A DNA stretch of 64,000 nt from Scilla litardierei (taxonomy: Eukaryota; Streptophyta; Magnoliopsida; Asparagales; Asparagaceae): contig CM061132.1 in NCBI GenBank assembly GCA_030789695.1, positions 148,312,597 through 148,376,596 on the forward strand, given 5' to 3'. Both the position numbers and the translations under genes were made by a program. How positions within the stretch are numbered: the stretch's first letter is position 1; each line of letters opens with the position of its first letter. The notes below the pieces were generated by a model. That model was not told the DNA's origin. It made no database searches and saw only the letters and a list, made by a program, of their open reading frames with translations. This document shows, in pieces, positions 1-11,762 of the stretch.

Positions 1-162
1 ATCGGGTGAGTTCTCACCAGATCGGTTGGGGTCTTGTTTCCTGCAAAAATGCACACATGGCATCAGTCTTCAACGGAAGTTTATGCGGCTGGATTTATTT
101 ATCAGAAATAGATAAAATTAAGTTAGAAGTAATTCCAAAGATTGGAGATAGATATTTTAGAG

Positions 163-180
163 CATGGGTTGCCTCCCATG
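163..180. other. Perfect hairpin downstream of pol
   Basis: CATGGG (163-168) and CCCATG (175-180) form a 6-bp stem around TTGCCT. It lies in the element's sense orientation just after the integrase stop, where Athila-type elements carry a non-coding 3' region. Its role is unknown. Confidence 0.5.
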
Positions 181-225
181 AAGCGCTTTTGTTTAACGTC
201 GTTCGCTCGACGCCTCCAGCGGTGG

Positions 226-3200
226 TCAATTAGGATCCGGAGGGTTAGAGGAAGTGTTGTCACTCGCTGGGGATCCTACCGGAGAGAATTCTGGTTCTCC
301 AACCGCATAGTGTTTCAAACGCTGTCCATTGACTTTAAACGGTTCATCCCTTCCCATTATCTCAATAGCCCTATGCGGGAAAACCTTGGTGACGCGGAAC
401 GGTCCCGACCACCTTGACTTGAGTTTTCCAGGAAAGAGCTTCAGCTTTGAGTTGAATAGGAGAACTAAGTCCCCTTCTTTGAATTCCCTCTTCAAGATTC
501 GCTTATCGTGCCACCGCTTCAGCTTCTCCTTGTAAATCTTGGCGTTCTCATAGGCGTTGAGACGGATTTCGTCGAGCTCGTTGAGTTGTAACTGTCGGTG
601 CCCCCCACCTCCTTGGCGTCGAAGTTCAGATTCTTAATTGCCCAAAACGCCTTATGCTCCAATTCCACAGGAAGATGGCAAGCTTTCCCATAGACAAGCC
701 GGTAGGGAGTCGTGCCGATCGGAGTTTTAAATGTCGTCCTGTAGGCCCAAAGCGTGTCAGGAAGCTTTGATGACCAATCCTTTCTAGAATTGGCCACCGT
801 CTTTTCTAGTATGCTTTTAATCTCCCGGTTAGAGACCTCCGCCTGACCGCTGGTCTGCGGGTGGTAGGCACGCCCCACCCAGTGTTGTACCCCGTATTTT
901 TTTAAGAGAGCCTCGAATTTCTTCTCTATAAAGTGGCTCCCTCCGTCACTGATCAGGACACGAGGTACACCGAACCGCGGGAAGATGTTGCTTTTGAAGA
1001 ACTTGGCCACCACTCTGGAATCATTGGTTGGACTGGCTATCGCTTCAACCCATTTCGACACGTAGTCCACAGCCACCAAGATATACTGGTTCCCTGAAGA
1101 GGAAGGGAACGGTCCCTTGAAGTCCACTCCCCACACATCGAAGATTTCTACCTCCAGGATGTAGTGTTGAGGCATCTCATTCCTTTTGGAGATATTTCCC
1201 GCCCTTTGGCATTTATCGCAAGCTTGGACATAAGCATGTGTGTCCTTGAAGAGTGTAGGCCAGTAGAATCCACTCTGGAGAATTTTTGCGGTGGTCTTGT
1301 AGGTGCTTGCGTGCCCTCCACATTGCTGCCCGTGGCAGTGGGAAATGATGGAGGTCGCCTTAGTCTCAGGGATGCATCTTCGAATCACCCCATCATTGCA
1401 GGTTTTGTATAGGTGGGGGTCATCCCAATAAAATTTACGGACCTCATGGAAAAATTTCTTCTTCTGCTGAAAGCTCACATTGTGGGGGACGATGGCACAA
1501 GCCAGATAATTTGCAATGTCGGCGTACCAGGGGGTCCAGGAGGAAGAGACAGAGAAAAGGTGCTCGTCAGGGAGCGAATCATCGATCGGTGTAGCATTTA
1601 AATCGAGGGTAGGCATCCTGGACAGGTGATCGGCAACAACATTCTCCGCCCCCTTCTTGTCTCTGATTTCCAAGTCGAATTCCTGGAGGAGGAGAATCCA
1701 TCTAATGAGCCGCGGCTTAGCTTCTTTCTTGCTCAATAGGTATTTAAGAGCCGCGTGATCTGTGTGCACGATCGCTTTGGTGCCAACGAGATATTGTCGG
1801 AACTTATCCATGGCGTAGATGACCGCTAGCAATTCCTTTTCCGTGGTAGTATAATTTCTTTGGGCGGCATCAAGGGTTTTGCTCGTATAATATATGACAT
1901 GAAGATTTTTATCCTTCCTCTGCCCCAAGATGGCACCAACCGCATAATCACTAGCGTCACACATCAGCTCAAAGGGTAAATTCCAGTCTGGTGGTTGTAT
2001 TATGGGTGCGGAAATCAAAGCTTGCTTCAAAGTGCGGAAGGCCTCCATACACTCCTCGCTGAAGACGAAAGGCACGTCCTTCACGAGGAGTTAGGTTAGC
2101 GGCCTGGAAATCTTCGAAAAGTCTGTTATGAAGCGGCGATAAAATCCCGCATGTCCTAAGAAACCACGGACTCCCCGAAGATTGAGCGGTGGTGGAAGAT
2201 TTTCAATCACCTCAACTTTAGCCTTATCAACCTCGATTCCCCTCGAAGAGATGACGTGCCCCAGCACAACTCCTTCTTGGACCATGAAGTGGCACTTCTC
2301 CCAGTTTAGGACTAATCCTTTTTCTTGACATCTCTCCAGGACTTTAGTTAGGTTACTGAGGCACGAGTCAAACTTAGTTCCATAGACGGAGAAGTCGTCC
2401 ATGAAAACCTCCATGATATCCTGAGAGTAGTCGGAGAAGATAGCGGACATGAGTCTTTGGAAAGTAGCAGGGGCGTTACAAAGTCCGAACGGCATTCTTC
2501 TATAGGCATACGTCCCGAATGGGCAAGTGAAAGTCGTCTTCTCCTGGTCATCGTTATGAATAGGGATCTGAAGAAATCCTGAGTACCCGTCCATGAAACA
2601 GAAATAATTATGCTTCGCCAGTCTCTCGAGCATCTGGTCGATAAAGGGGAGAGGGTAATGATCCTTCCTCGTTGCCTTGTTCAGCTTTCTATAGTCAATG
2701 CACATCCTGTACCCCGTGACGGTCCTCGTTGGTATTAGCTCGTTCTTCTCGTTGCGAACCACCGTCATTCCTCCTTTCTTGGGTATGACGTGCACCAGGC
2801 TAACCCAGCGACTATCGGAGATAGGGTATATGATACCGGCATGTAGAAGCCTAACAATCTCCTTTTTTACAACTTTCATCATTATGGGATTTAGCCTCCG
2901 CTGCGGCTCAATCGAGGAGGCTTCATCATCTTCAAGCAGAATTCTGTGTGAGCAGAGGCCTAAGCTAACCCCTTTTAAATCTTCAATTACATATCCGAAA
3001 ACTCCTTTAAACCTTTTTAAAACGCCAATAAGTTTGGTCATTTGGTCTTTAGGCAGTGAAGAGTTCACTATGACCGGAAGGGTCGAGCCAACCCCCAAAT
3101 ATTCATACTTCAGCCCCGGGGGTAACTCCTTCATCTCAACTTCATGAGGCCCTGACGCATACTTCTCAAGCTGAGCATCCTCAAGGGAAAGGAGTTCTTC

Positions 3201-3749
3201 GTGGATTTCTTGGAAGCCAGCATCCAGAATCTCACTCTCAGACGCGGTCCCGCATGGCAAAGTTTTGCAAGGTATTGTGGGAACGATCGAGGAAGGCACT
3301 GGGTCTCTTTCAAGCTCATAATAATTGTCCGGGAAGAAGGCTTCTAAGTGAAAACAGGTTTCAACTGTCGATGGTTCCCCACAACTGTTTCTAGCTTCCT
3401 CATTGTCCAAAGGTCCGGGATGCTCGATAGAAGTCTGCAAGGAATAGATCGGTTCATGTCCTATGTAGCCCACAGACTCAGCCTGATGGTTCTCCAGACA
3501 AAACTCCGCGAACAACTCTTCTTCACTAAATTCGGGACTAGGAATGTCGATATATGCCACTTCACCATGAGGAAAGAGAGTTGCCGTGGCAAGGTGCTCC
3601 TGCGTATCTCGATATCTCCTCTGATTTTCCACGGCGGCAGACAGGAGAGGTAGTATATTCGAAGTATTAAGGGATTCCGCTAAGCTTCGTGCCAAACAGC
3701 GGATATGGTGTGAGTGATCCCAGATGTCTCCTGAAACTGCATGCAACAT
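226..3749 (-). pseudogene. Athila-like pol (RT-RNase H-integrase), one stop and one frameshift
   Basis: The reading frame opens at 3749 and runs to an in-frame TAA at 2091-2093. It resumes in the same frame through 2084-519 and, after a frameshift near the C6 run at 601-606, continues from 495 to 226. The first part has an acidic N-terminal region and then reverse transcriptase with the catalytic box VFMDDFSVYG (YxDD variant). The second part holds RNase H ([16 protein letters not shown]), the integrase zinc finger (H-H-C-C around CDKCQRAG) and the D-D-E core ([29 protein letters not shown]). The last part is the integrase C-terminal SH3-like tail ([12 protein letters not shown]). In an active element this polyprotein copies RNA into DNA and integrates it. 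Two lesions make it non-functional as it stands. Confidence 0.85.
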
Positions 3750-4010
3750 CCTCGTCGTGGGGCAAAGAACCTATACGAAAGGAGAGAGAGAACTGCACAA
3801 GAAGCAAACACGTCAAAAGCACGGGTTGCATAAACGGGAACCGAATGTAGCGATGGTAGCACGGCGATTCAGTCAGTTAGCACTATACAATTACTATCTA
3901 CAATATGTACAAGCGAAATTGGAAAGTGTAGAGTGCAAAAATTATCGCGAGGTAGGGATAAGAGCTAGACACTAGGGTTCATGAGATCCTAAAAGAACAA
4001 GCACGTTGCC

Positions 4011-4028
4011 TCCCCGGCAACGGCGCCA
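4011..4028 (-). promoter_or_regulatory. Primer-binding site (Athila/Tat type)
   Basis: The minus strand reads TGGCGCCGTTGCCGGGGA, the tRNA-primer site typical of Athila/Tat gypsy elements. It starts minus-strand DNA synthesis and marks the inner end of the 5' LTR. Confidence 0.8.
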
Positions 4029-5636
4029 TAAACTTGACCGGCGCCCCGGCTCGGCGCGAACGGGGGCGCGGAAATCTAAATATTTGTAACCGCAGGCGCA
4101 CGGTGTTGTAGTGTGGCTTGGGGGTCGAACACAGGGATGCGAGGATGTGCTTGTGTCAAAGAGGACCAAAATCACCCCGTGGGCGAGCTAGCCCAGATCG
4201 AATGATGGGTTGTCACGGTAAAGGAAAGAGAGGTATAAACAATATGAAAATAAAACCCGGGACTTTGGTTTCCACCCCAACGAGCGACTCTCACCGATAC
4301 GGCCTACGGGTAGGATGGCGATCGGAATTAGGGTCTAATGGTGAGACGTTGCCTCTAAAAGTGGTACTGGCGTCCCATGGGCCCGATATTCCGGTCGGTG
4401 CCCAGGATGATACGCCGGACTTCCTGGGTTCGATCAGTGGGCACTCCCGTGTCCATTAACACTGATCGACTCCGAGAGCACTAGGCTCGCAACGATAACT
4501 CCCAACGTCTCATCCTGCCGCTCCCGTGCGCTAGGATTCGGCGTCTACGCTAAGGGCGTGAGCTATGGCTAGGGAGTCAACCGCCAAGTTTATTCCCCCT
4601 TGGCCCGACGGTCAAAGGCGGTCTTTTTCCCACCGATGACAATAAAACACCCCGCGTAACCATTAGATTCCTAATCCCTATCGATTTCCTAACCCTATGG
4701 ATGCATCGGGAAGAGCCCCCGAAGGGGTTTCCGCCAAAACCCCGGATTAGGGAACTACTCACAAATATTCATTAAAAAGCGATCTAAATGAAAATGAACC
4801 GTCAAAATCATAATCAGACAATAGGAATGCAAAGGTAGTAAAGCAATTAAGATAATACTAAAGTTTTACAAAGATCCGACAACTTACAAAAACTGGGAAA
4901 TTACAGCCGTCACAAAATGAAGAAAACAGTAAAAAATAACCAACTCTCGAATCTGGGAAACCTAGGGTTCTATTTATAGAAAACGACATCACCCGATCGG
5001 TTGACAAGTCAACCGGTCGGGTGACCCGCTTCACAAAATCACAGCGCAATGCGGGGGTTTCACCCGGTCAGTATGAACCGGTCGGTTGATACTTGGTGCG
5101 TTCGGTTGGATCTTGGTGCCGACCGGTTGGATCTTGGTGCGGACCGGGTGAGGAGACTGGTTGGAACTTCGAGTCTTGGCTGTTGAAATTCGGCTACAGG
5201 CGAACCGATCGGGTGAAGGTCACCCGATCGGTTGGAAATCAGCTTCGAATTTCCAGAGACTTTGAGCTTCTGACCCGGTCGCTGAACCGACCGGGTGACT
5301 TCTCGTGAGCTCTAAGCTGCGTCTGGGTGGTGCACGCGTGCATCACCCGATCGGTTGGAGATGACCAACCGACCGGGTGAGGGGCTGAAAGATGCAATCT
5401 TCGTCGTTTGACCCCCTGGATCACGCGTGACTCCTCCCGTTGCTCCGGGGACACATGATATCATCGTTTTATGCCCTAAATGCCAGCAAACTCCTGCAAA
5501 ACACGAAAAATACAGAAAAGAGAAAGAAAACAAGAAAACACAAGAAAACACGAGAAAACGAATAAAAGACGGCGGTAAAATACGGAAAAACACGGAAGAA
5601 AACGTGCGTAAATATATGAAATATAAACCCACGTCA
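4029..5636 (-). repeat. 5' LTR of the Athila-like element
   Basis: The region lies upstream of the primer-binding site on the minus strand and has no coding potential. Its outer edge is set only approximately, where similarity to the next LTR fragment begins, because the partner LTR is outside the window. It includes an A-rich tract (5500-5620) and the palindromic motif array at 4985-5390. Confidence 0.55.
4985..5390. repeat. Array of ACCGATCGGTTG-type palindromic motifs in the LTR
   Basis: About a dozen copies of CACCCGATCGGTTGG or its inverse (ACCGGTCGGGTGA, ACCGACCGGGTGA) are spaced 15-60 bp apart, for example at 4990-5025, 5208-5235, 5270-5300 and 5342-5382. Neighbouring copies are usually in opposite orientation and so could pair. 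The first 30 bases of the window carry the same kind of motif. Confidence 0.7.
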
Positions 5637-6308
5637 CTAACTCAATTAAATTGAATCCTAAAACCTATTCCTAATTTTTGTCCCACATTGCTCATGATGA
5701 AAGAAGTGGAGCCGGCCTCCTATATAAATAGGTGGGCACTCCCTCCTTTGTTTCTTGCACCAAGTCACCGATTAAGGAGCTCTGGAAATTTTGAGCATAC
5801 TTGATCAAGACTTAAATTTATTCTCTCCCTCTATAAATTTTCCTGTCCTCCTACCGAGTCCTAGCAAGGCAACGGGGAGGTCCGAATCTGATTCGGAAGT
5901 CTACGACGCGGGTTTACTCAAGTGAAACTTTCTACGGCTAGTGATGGGCTTGGAGGCAAGGTGCGCTTCGGGAGCTGATCCAGTTCGCAAGGAGGAGTGA
6001 CGCAACGCGGCTCGGGAGGCGGCTCAGATCATGGAGCACAAGACGGTGCGGAACATCTTGCTTGCTCTAGGGCAAGATTCCGGGTGAGTCAATTTAATAT
6101 GCATTTAGTTTAAATTAGTAGTTAGAACTTTCTCGAGTTGGTCAGACCCAACTCGAGTCAGTAGATTTCCTGGCTTAGGGAATTTCCTTAGTGCTATATT
6201 TATTAAATAGTTTAATAAATTATTTTCCGCTGTTCATTTTATTTTGTTCGTCCGACTTGGGACGAATAATGTTTAAAATTAGCTCTAAGGGACCTTGAAA
6301 ATCCCTAA
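5637..6308 (+). repeat. Solo-LTR-like fragment related to the 16-kb copia LTR
   Basis: It aligns by eye to the minus strand of the LTR at 16096-17317. Shared blocks are the GTCCCAC start region, a CCTATATAAATAGG TATA box (5719-5734), the segment GACGGTGCGGAACATCT (6041-6057), CGTCCGACTTGGGACG (6249-6264) and the ending CTAAGGGACCTTGAAAATCCCTAA. No primer site or coding region follows, so it is either a solo LTR or a fragment. The ends are approximate and no target duplication was seen. Confidence 0.6.
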
Positions 6309-6490
6309 GTTACTTGTTTATACATATATACACACTCGCTTACCTTTCAAAAAAAATATGACATCTTCCAATACAAAATATCTAAAGTACTCCTTAACAT
6401 GTTCGGATGCAAATATATCGGGTACATCATCCAAAAACATATGGGCAGTGTGCTAAGAACTCTATTGGGCTCCGTCTCCAAATCCATAAG
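6309..6490. other. Left flank of the hAT insertion, nothing recognised
   Basis: AT-rich sequence with no recognised gene or repeat. It continues at 34283 beyond the hAT element. Confidence 0.5.
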
Positions 6491-6498
6491 GCCTTCGG

Positions 6499-6540
6499 CT
6501 GTGGCGAAGCCACACAGGGTCAAGGGAGGTAGCTCCCTGC
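6499..6540 (+). repeat. hAT left terminal inverted repeat (degraded)
   Basis: CTGTGGCGAAGCCACACAGG matches the right end CAGTGGCGGAGCCAGG with a few substitutions and an insertion. It directly follows the target duplication at 6491-6498. Confidence 0.75.
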
Positions 6541-7806
6541 CACAAGTTCAAAAATTTATCTGCCCCTACCTCACACACACACACACACACTCACTCATTC
6601 ACACAAATTTTATACACCAATCTCCTCAATCCGTCTCTCAGCACTTCGCACGGGATGGGTCAGTCGCATAGAGCATTCAATTAGGTTAGTTGCCTGGCAA
6701 AAAAACCAAAAATTTTTTATACCATAATTCACTCAACAGTCCATTCCTAGGGGATATGATGCCTATGCTTTTAATTGGATAGCTGACTTGAATCCCATCC
6801 ATGTCAGGCTTTTTGGGGGAAAAAACAAAAACAAATTATAACCTAACATCCCCCGTAGCCCAAGGGTCTCAACGGGCAACAGAGAAGGCTCTTGGCTATC
6901 TTCCTTTCTTTCTGTCTTTTGTTTTTTCTTTGAGTTTCTTCTCTTCCCCCCCCCACAATCCACATATAGATTCTCTCTTGGCCCTCTCTGCTCTCCACGA
7001 TCCATTGCTCACCTGACTCCCATGAGACGAGTCCAACCCCTACGACTGCCCTCAGTGCTCCACGGTCCAGAGTCCCAAATCCACATGGTTCAGTAGCATT
7101 TGGAAGTGGATTTTCTTATATAGTGTTTGATTTTTTCACTGATTCAAGTTTGTTGTGTGATTGTTGCAGCCTTACAGGGAGCTAAAGTTAGGATCTTTAT
7201 CATTTTAAGTATCCAAGCAACATTTAGAGGTAAAATTTTAATTACTTTAATGTTTGAAAAGTGTTATTTGTCACGCATTTTGATATTTGGCATTTTAATT
7301 CAGTCGCTAAAGAGAAAATTAAAATTTTCCAGGTTTACTTTGATATATCCAATTAATATAACATTCGCTGATTGGGCAAAGAATTTTTTTAAATTATTTG
7401 TTTAAAACAGTAGCCAATTGAAAAGTAGCCACTTTGTCATAATAGAAAAACCAGCCATTAAACAAATTTAGGTGGAAAAAAATTGGACGAATCAAAGCAA
7501 CTACGCTCTTTCGTCCATTCAACACACAACAAACTACTTTATATTGAAGCAGTGATTTGAAGTGGTTTGAAGGCCAAAATCGAGACAATTTGCAGGTCTC
7601 TTTTCTAACTTTAAAATACCCAATTGTTTTATTGTTTGATTTCATTACAATTTAATAAGAGCTATTATTTGATTCTTTTATTGTTTTTTTTGTTGGGCAT
7701 GTTATATTTATATGTTAAGAGCCTAGGACATGTTATATTAAAACCGTTACTTGTTTATTTTTAGTAAAAACTAATAATCCGTCGAATTGTCAAATGTCTT
7801 CCAGTA
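6541..7806 (+). other. hAT 5' non-coding region
   Basis: No coding region is recognised before the transposase start at 7807. The stretch contains a (CA)n microsatellite at about 6570-6592, pyrimidine-rich tracts at 6900-6960 and a TTGCAG acceptor-like site near 7168. This would be promoter and 5' untranslated sequence of the transposase gene. Confidence 0.5.
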
Positions 7807-8466
7807 ATGGATACGTTTGTCACCAGACGAAAGCTGCCAGCCTTAGAATTAAACACTGCTGACGAAGTAAAACCCCGACCAAAGATAAGTCGCATAGATG
7901 ACGTAGCTAATCTTGAAGCAGTTCCTGGACTCCGAGCTCAAATATCTGATTACAATCAGAATAATCAAGATATAGTTCGTAGGGCATATCTACAAAAGGG
8001 TCCTTTGTAACTAAGGAATTTCAAGTTTCCACAACGAGAGTTCGGAAAAACGTTGTGTCGTTTTAATGAGAATTGGTTTACTAAGTATGGAATCTGGTTG
8101 GAGTATAACATAGCAAAGGATGCTGCATTTTTCTTATATTGCTATCTATTTAAATCTCATGTAGGAGGCGGTGACGATGCTTTTACAGTTGGAGGTTTTA
8201 CAAATTGGAAGAAACTTGAAAAATTGCAAGTACATATTGGAGGGGTTAATAGTTCTCACAATCAAGCTTATAGAAAGAGCGAAGCCTTGTTGAAGCAAGA
8301 GTGTCATATTTAATCATTTTTTGAAAGAAATACCGAGCATGAGAAAACGGAGTATAAGATTCGCTTAATCGCATCAATTGATTGTATACGTTTCCTTTTA
8401 CGCCAGGGATTAGCTTCCGCGGTCATGATGAATCACAAGGGTCATACAATCAAGGAAACTTTCGTG
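7807..8466 (+). pseudogene. hAT transposase, N-terminal piece (TTF-type zinc finger)
   Basis: The ATG at 7807 opens a frame typical of plant zinc-finger MYM-type/TTF-type hAT transposases. After a variable N-terminus come LQKGP, then FNENWFTKYGIWLEYN, AFFLYCYLF and FTNWKKLEKLQVHIGG, which correspond to the TTF zinc-finger block, and IRLIASIDCIRFLLRQG. In-frame stops are at 8008-8010 and 8311-8313, and a frameshift lies near 8420. The gene is cut at 8467 by the element at 8472-14745 and resumes at 14746. In an active copy the protein binds the terminal repeats and catalyses cut-and-paste transposition. Confidence 0.85.
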
Positions 8467-8471
8467 AACTT

Positions 8472-10138
8472 TGATTCGGGGTGAAAAGTGTATATTTATA
8501 CTCCATAACTACCCCTATTTTGTGCTAAAAATTATACTTAATCTTGCTCTTTTTGGGTATATTTTCATTTCATGTCATTTTAGGAGCTTACTCTCATTCT
8601 TGGCACAAAATACGGATTTTATCGTTCTTATTGGCTTCCTACTATTTTTCATATGCTCCTGTTATTATTGTGATCATATCGCCATTTTTTGGGAATTATT
8701 TGAGCATGTGAATAATTTATATGGATTATTGGATGTCAATAGTGTTTTATAATAGCTATTATATTAATTTTCTCATCATATAAACTAATTTCTCCTTTTC
8801 CTATTTTTCAGGTACTCCTGGAAGTGGAGATTTTCCAGAATTTTTGGGATTTTTCTGGAGCTTCTAGGTATTTTTCGTGGATTTAATGGAGAAGAAATGG
8901 GGTTTTAAATCAGAAAACAGAAATTCACTGGGGGCGCCACGTGGCTCAACCATGCGGCGCCACGTGGTGCCAGGAGCTGCTCATTTCTGTGTTTTGATAG
9001 CGGGCCGTCGCTTGCTCTTTTATAAAAAAATAAATAAAATTTAGAAAAAAGGGGTTTGCCAGCGGCCCGCTTCAGGGCGGTGTCGACTTAATTAAAAAAA
9101 GTTTTTTTAAAAAAAACGCAGGCGGGCCCGCTCCTTTGGAGCGGGCGGGCGACATTTTGGGTCGGGTTTCGACCCGGCCCCGTGCACTTTACAGCAGGCG
9201 CGCGCTGCGTTTTAAGCGGGCTGCGGGCATGCGCCCGCAGCAAAAAAATCCGACCAGCACGACTGTTATAGAGGCTGATGCGAAAATGGGAAAGGAGCTG
9301 CTGTTTTTTTGGCGATTTTTAGGGTTTGGGAGCTCTTCTTCTTTCCCAAAGCTTGGGCTAGGGTTTGGAGGCCATGAGAGGATGATGGAGGCTTGGTGAA
9401 GGTGCTCAAGAGAGAGAGAGGGGCTTAATCTTAGAGAGATCTTGGGTGAAATCTCTCCTTTACCTTGTGTATTTTGCATTTCTCTCTTTGTATTAAACTT
9501 GTGATGAATTTGTTTATGAATCTCATTTTGTTTAGTATGATTGAGTAGTGTTGTTTGGCTTGGGTTGTGATTCATCTAGATTGGTTGTTAATTTTAGTTC
9601 TAATTGCCTCTTGCCCATTATCATGTTAATGTTGGGTTATTATTAGGGCACAATTTAATTGGCTAAGACCCAAGTGTGCACTCTTTGAGAAGAGACCATG
9701 TTTAAATTTGATTAGTGCCATAATGATATATCCATCCCTATTGCTAATTGTTGTGTTCTTTAATGCTAAATTTTTCGATTGAGTGTCCTTAGCCAGATGA
9801 TCGATTGAGTTATATGCGGGTAATTAGAGCTTAATTAACACCAATCCTAGTGAACCCACAACTCGTGCTTTCTCTCCTAGCTATCCTAAATCTTCATTTG
9901 GTTCTCTAACCCTACCCACTTAGGATAGGAATTTAGATTCACCACACTTTTTCCTACTCATCCACCGTTAGCGAGGTGGTTGTTTCACGCTATTTCCTTT
10001 CGTTATCAATCAAACTTGTGAAGATAGAACGACTTTTCCCTGTGATCCGACCCGGTACTCATCGGTTATTTTTATTGCATTGACACTCCTACGCTTGGGA
10101 GTGGAAGGCGTGCTTTTGCGCTTCCTCCGGTTCAACCA
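8472..10138 (+). repeat. 5' LTR of the gag-only element
   Basis: Bounded by TG and CA. It is repeated at 13086-14745 and contains GC-rich tracts such as GCGGGCCCGCTC (9123-9134) and an (AG)n run at 9410-9421. Confidence 0.88.
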
Positions 10139-10140
10139 AT

Positions 10141-10157
10141 TGGCGTCGTTGCCGGGG
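10141..10157 (+). promoter_or_regulatory. Primer-binding site of the gag-only element
   Basis: TGGCGTCGTTGCCGGGG lies 2 bp after the 5' LTR and differs by one base from the Athila/Tat site TGGCGCCGTTGCCGGGG. Confidence 0.75.
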
Positions 10158-10316
10158 ACAACAGTTTCTATTATTAGCATTTTTTGATTGATTTTGAAAG
10201 TTTTAGCGGGATACTTCTATCTCTTAGTGTTGTGTCGTTCTATTTTAGTTATTTTCCACTTATTGAGTCGTTTGGTTGTTTATTTTCATTTTCTTGAGAA
10301 ATCTTTTTACAACAAA

Positions 10317-11762
10317 ATGACATCATCTTCAGATTTTTCCGACGTTGATTTGGAGGATATCACACTCCCGCCATACTTTCATGGCTCGGTGTAGAAGAAC
10401 CCTCATTTACATATTAAAAAATTTGAAGAATGGATGTATTCATGTCTTGGTGGGAATATCTATGATGATTGCATATACTTTAGATTTTTTCCCTCTATTT
10501 TGCAAGATGATGCTAGATTGTGGTTTGATTCATTGTCTCTCGACTCACATTTTACTTGGTTGTCATTTCAGGCTGAATTTCTCCGAGTGTTTTTGCCTAT
10601 TTTCTTGGAGCAGGTACAGGGGCGGCAGGCCATGGAGCAGCATATAGTGAGCTTTGTCCAAGCTGAATGGGAGGATTACCATCAGGCTTGGCAGAGGTTC
10701 ACGGATTTGGTGCTTGCGTGCCCACAACAGAGCTTTCACGAGGATCATCTACTAAAGATATTTTATACGGGATTATCGCCATCTGGACGAGACTTTGTGC
10801 AGATGAGCTGCGGTGGAGAATTCTTTGATTATTCGACCAAGGATTTATGGTGTTACCTGAGGGACCTTGCAGAGTATGAGGAGACAGTCCATTAGGTCCA
10901 GGTCCAACCTGAGGAGCCAGCTGATGGCTCATTCTAATGCGACCCTATGGAATACCAAGAGAAACCTGGGAAGAGGGTGCATTGGGGCCAAGTAGAGGAA
11001 TTTGAGCATATATATTTTGAGGAGTCAGAGGAGATGGATGGTGGAGTGCATGTCGACCATGTTGATGAAACGATGCATTTTCACTTTGAGGTTGAGGATG
11101 AAGTGGATGTGCATGATGGCCAAGATCAGATTGAGGACACCATGGAGCCTGAGCCACAATCCACTTCAGAGTTAGCTTCACAGGTCGAGGCGGTTGAGTA
11201 CTTAGGGAGGACGACTGAGATGAACTATTTCTGGAATGACGAGGATGATGCGTGCTTGGATTTGCCCGAGACATGTCTACCTCCAGTCTTGTCACAGATG
11301 TCACTTCCCTCGCCTCAGAATGCGCACTTGCCAGTCATCGAGGAGGTTTGTCAGGAGCAGTTACCAGTTCTGGGGAGTGCCGCATACATTGTTGATGTTG
11401 ACGTCGAGGAAGTGGATAGTGACGGGGATTGCGACATGGTATATATTGAGCCCGAGCTCCCTCCTACTCCAGTTTTCTCTCTGCAGCCACTTCCATCTCC
11501 TCTTGAGGCCGTGCATCATCCCGAGCCTAGCATCACATTTCAGGGAAGTTCCCATCTTTCTTTTCCCTCCACCCCCGAATCAAAGTATTTAATTCCATAT
11601 CATAATGATTCGGATTGTCATCATTTGATCGTAAATTCATTTATTCATTTCGACGACCCATTTTGGCACGCTTTTCACTTGGATGGTCGCTCTCGCCCAA
11701 TTATTTTTGACACGACCTATCTCCCCTATTTGGCAGGAACCCATCATAAGGAGATGCTCTGA
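10317..11762 (+). pseudogene. Gag-like reading frame with three in-frame stops
   Basis: An ATG at 10317 opens one continuous frame to 11762, about 480 codons, broken only by stops at 10392-10394, 10893-10895 and 10935-10937. The N-terminal half resembles gypsy gag: LPPYFHGS, then FEEWMYSCL, DDARLWFDSL and a capsid-like helical region (QAEWEDYHQAWQRF). The C-terminal half, from about 10947, is strongly acidic (EEFEHIYFEESEEMDGG and following) and then proline-rich. No CCHC zinc knuckle is present. Gag would form the particle; with no pol, the element would depend on a partner's enzymes. Confidence 0.7.

Larger units (their letters stand above)
1..5636 (-). mobile_element. Athila-like Ty3/gypsy retrotransposon, truncated by window edge
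   Basis: On the minus strand the order is LTR (about 5636 to 4029), primer-binding site (4011-4028), a damaged pol (3749 to 226) and a non-coding tail running to the window edge. Pol order (reverse transcriptase, RNase H, integrase) is that of Ty3/gypsy. The primer site TGGCGCCGTTGCCGGGGA and the integrase tail are typical of the Athila/Tat group. Only about 260 bp separate the primer site from pol, so gag and protease are missing. The other LTR must lie left of base 1; neither outer boundary nor target duplication could be verified. Confidence 0.8.

Noticed and set aside
5312..5654. Frames in the Athila-like LTR
   Set aside because: Low-complexity A-rich and palindromic LTR sequence, with no support as genes.
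11236..11592. Overlapping frames on both strands of the gag-like region
   Set aside because: Shadow frames of the acidic gag-like ORF with no domain likeness.
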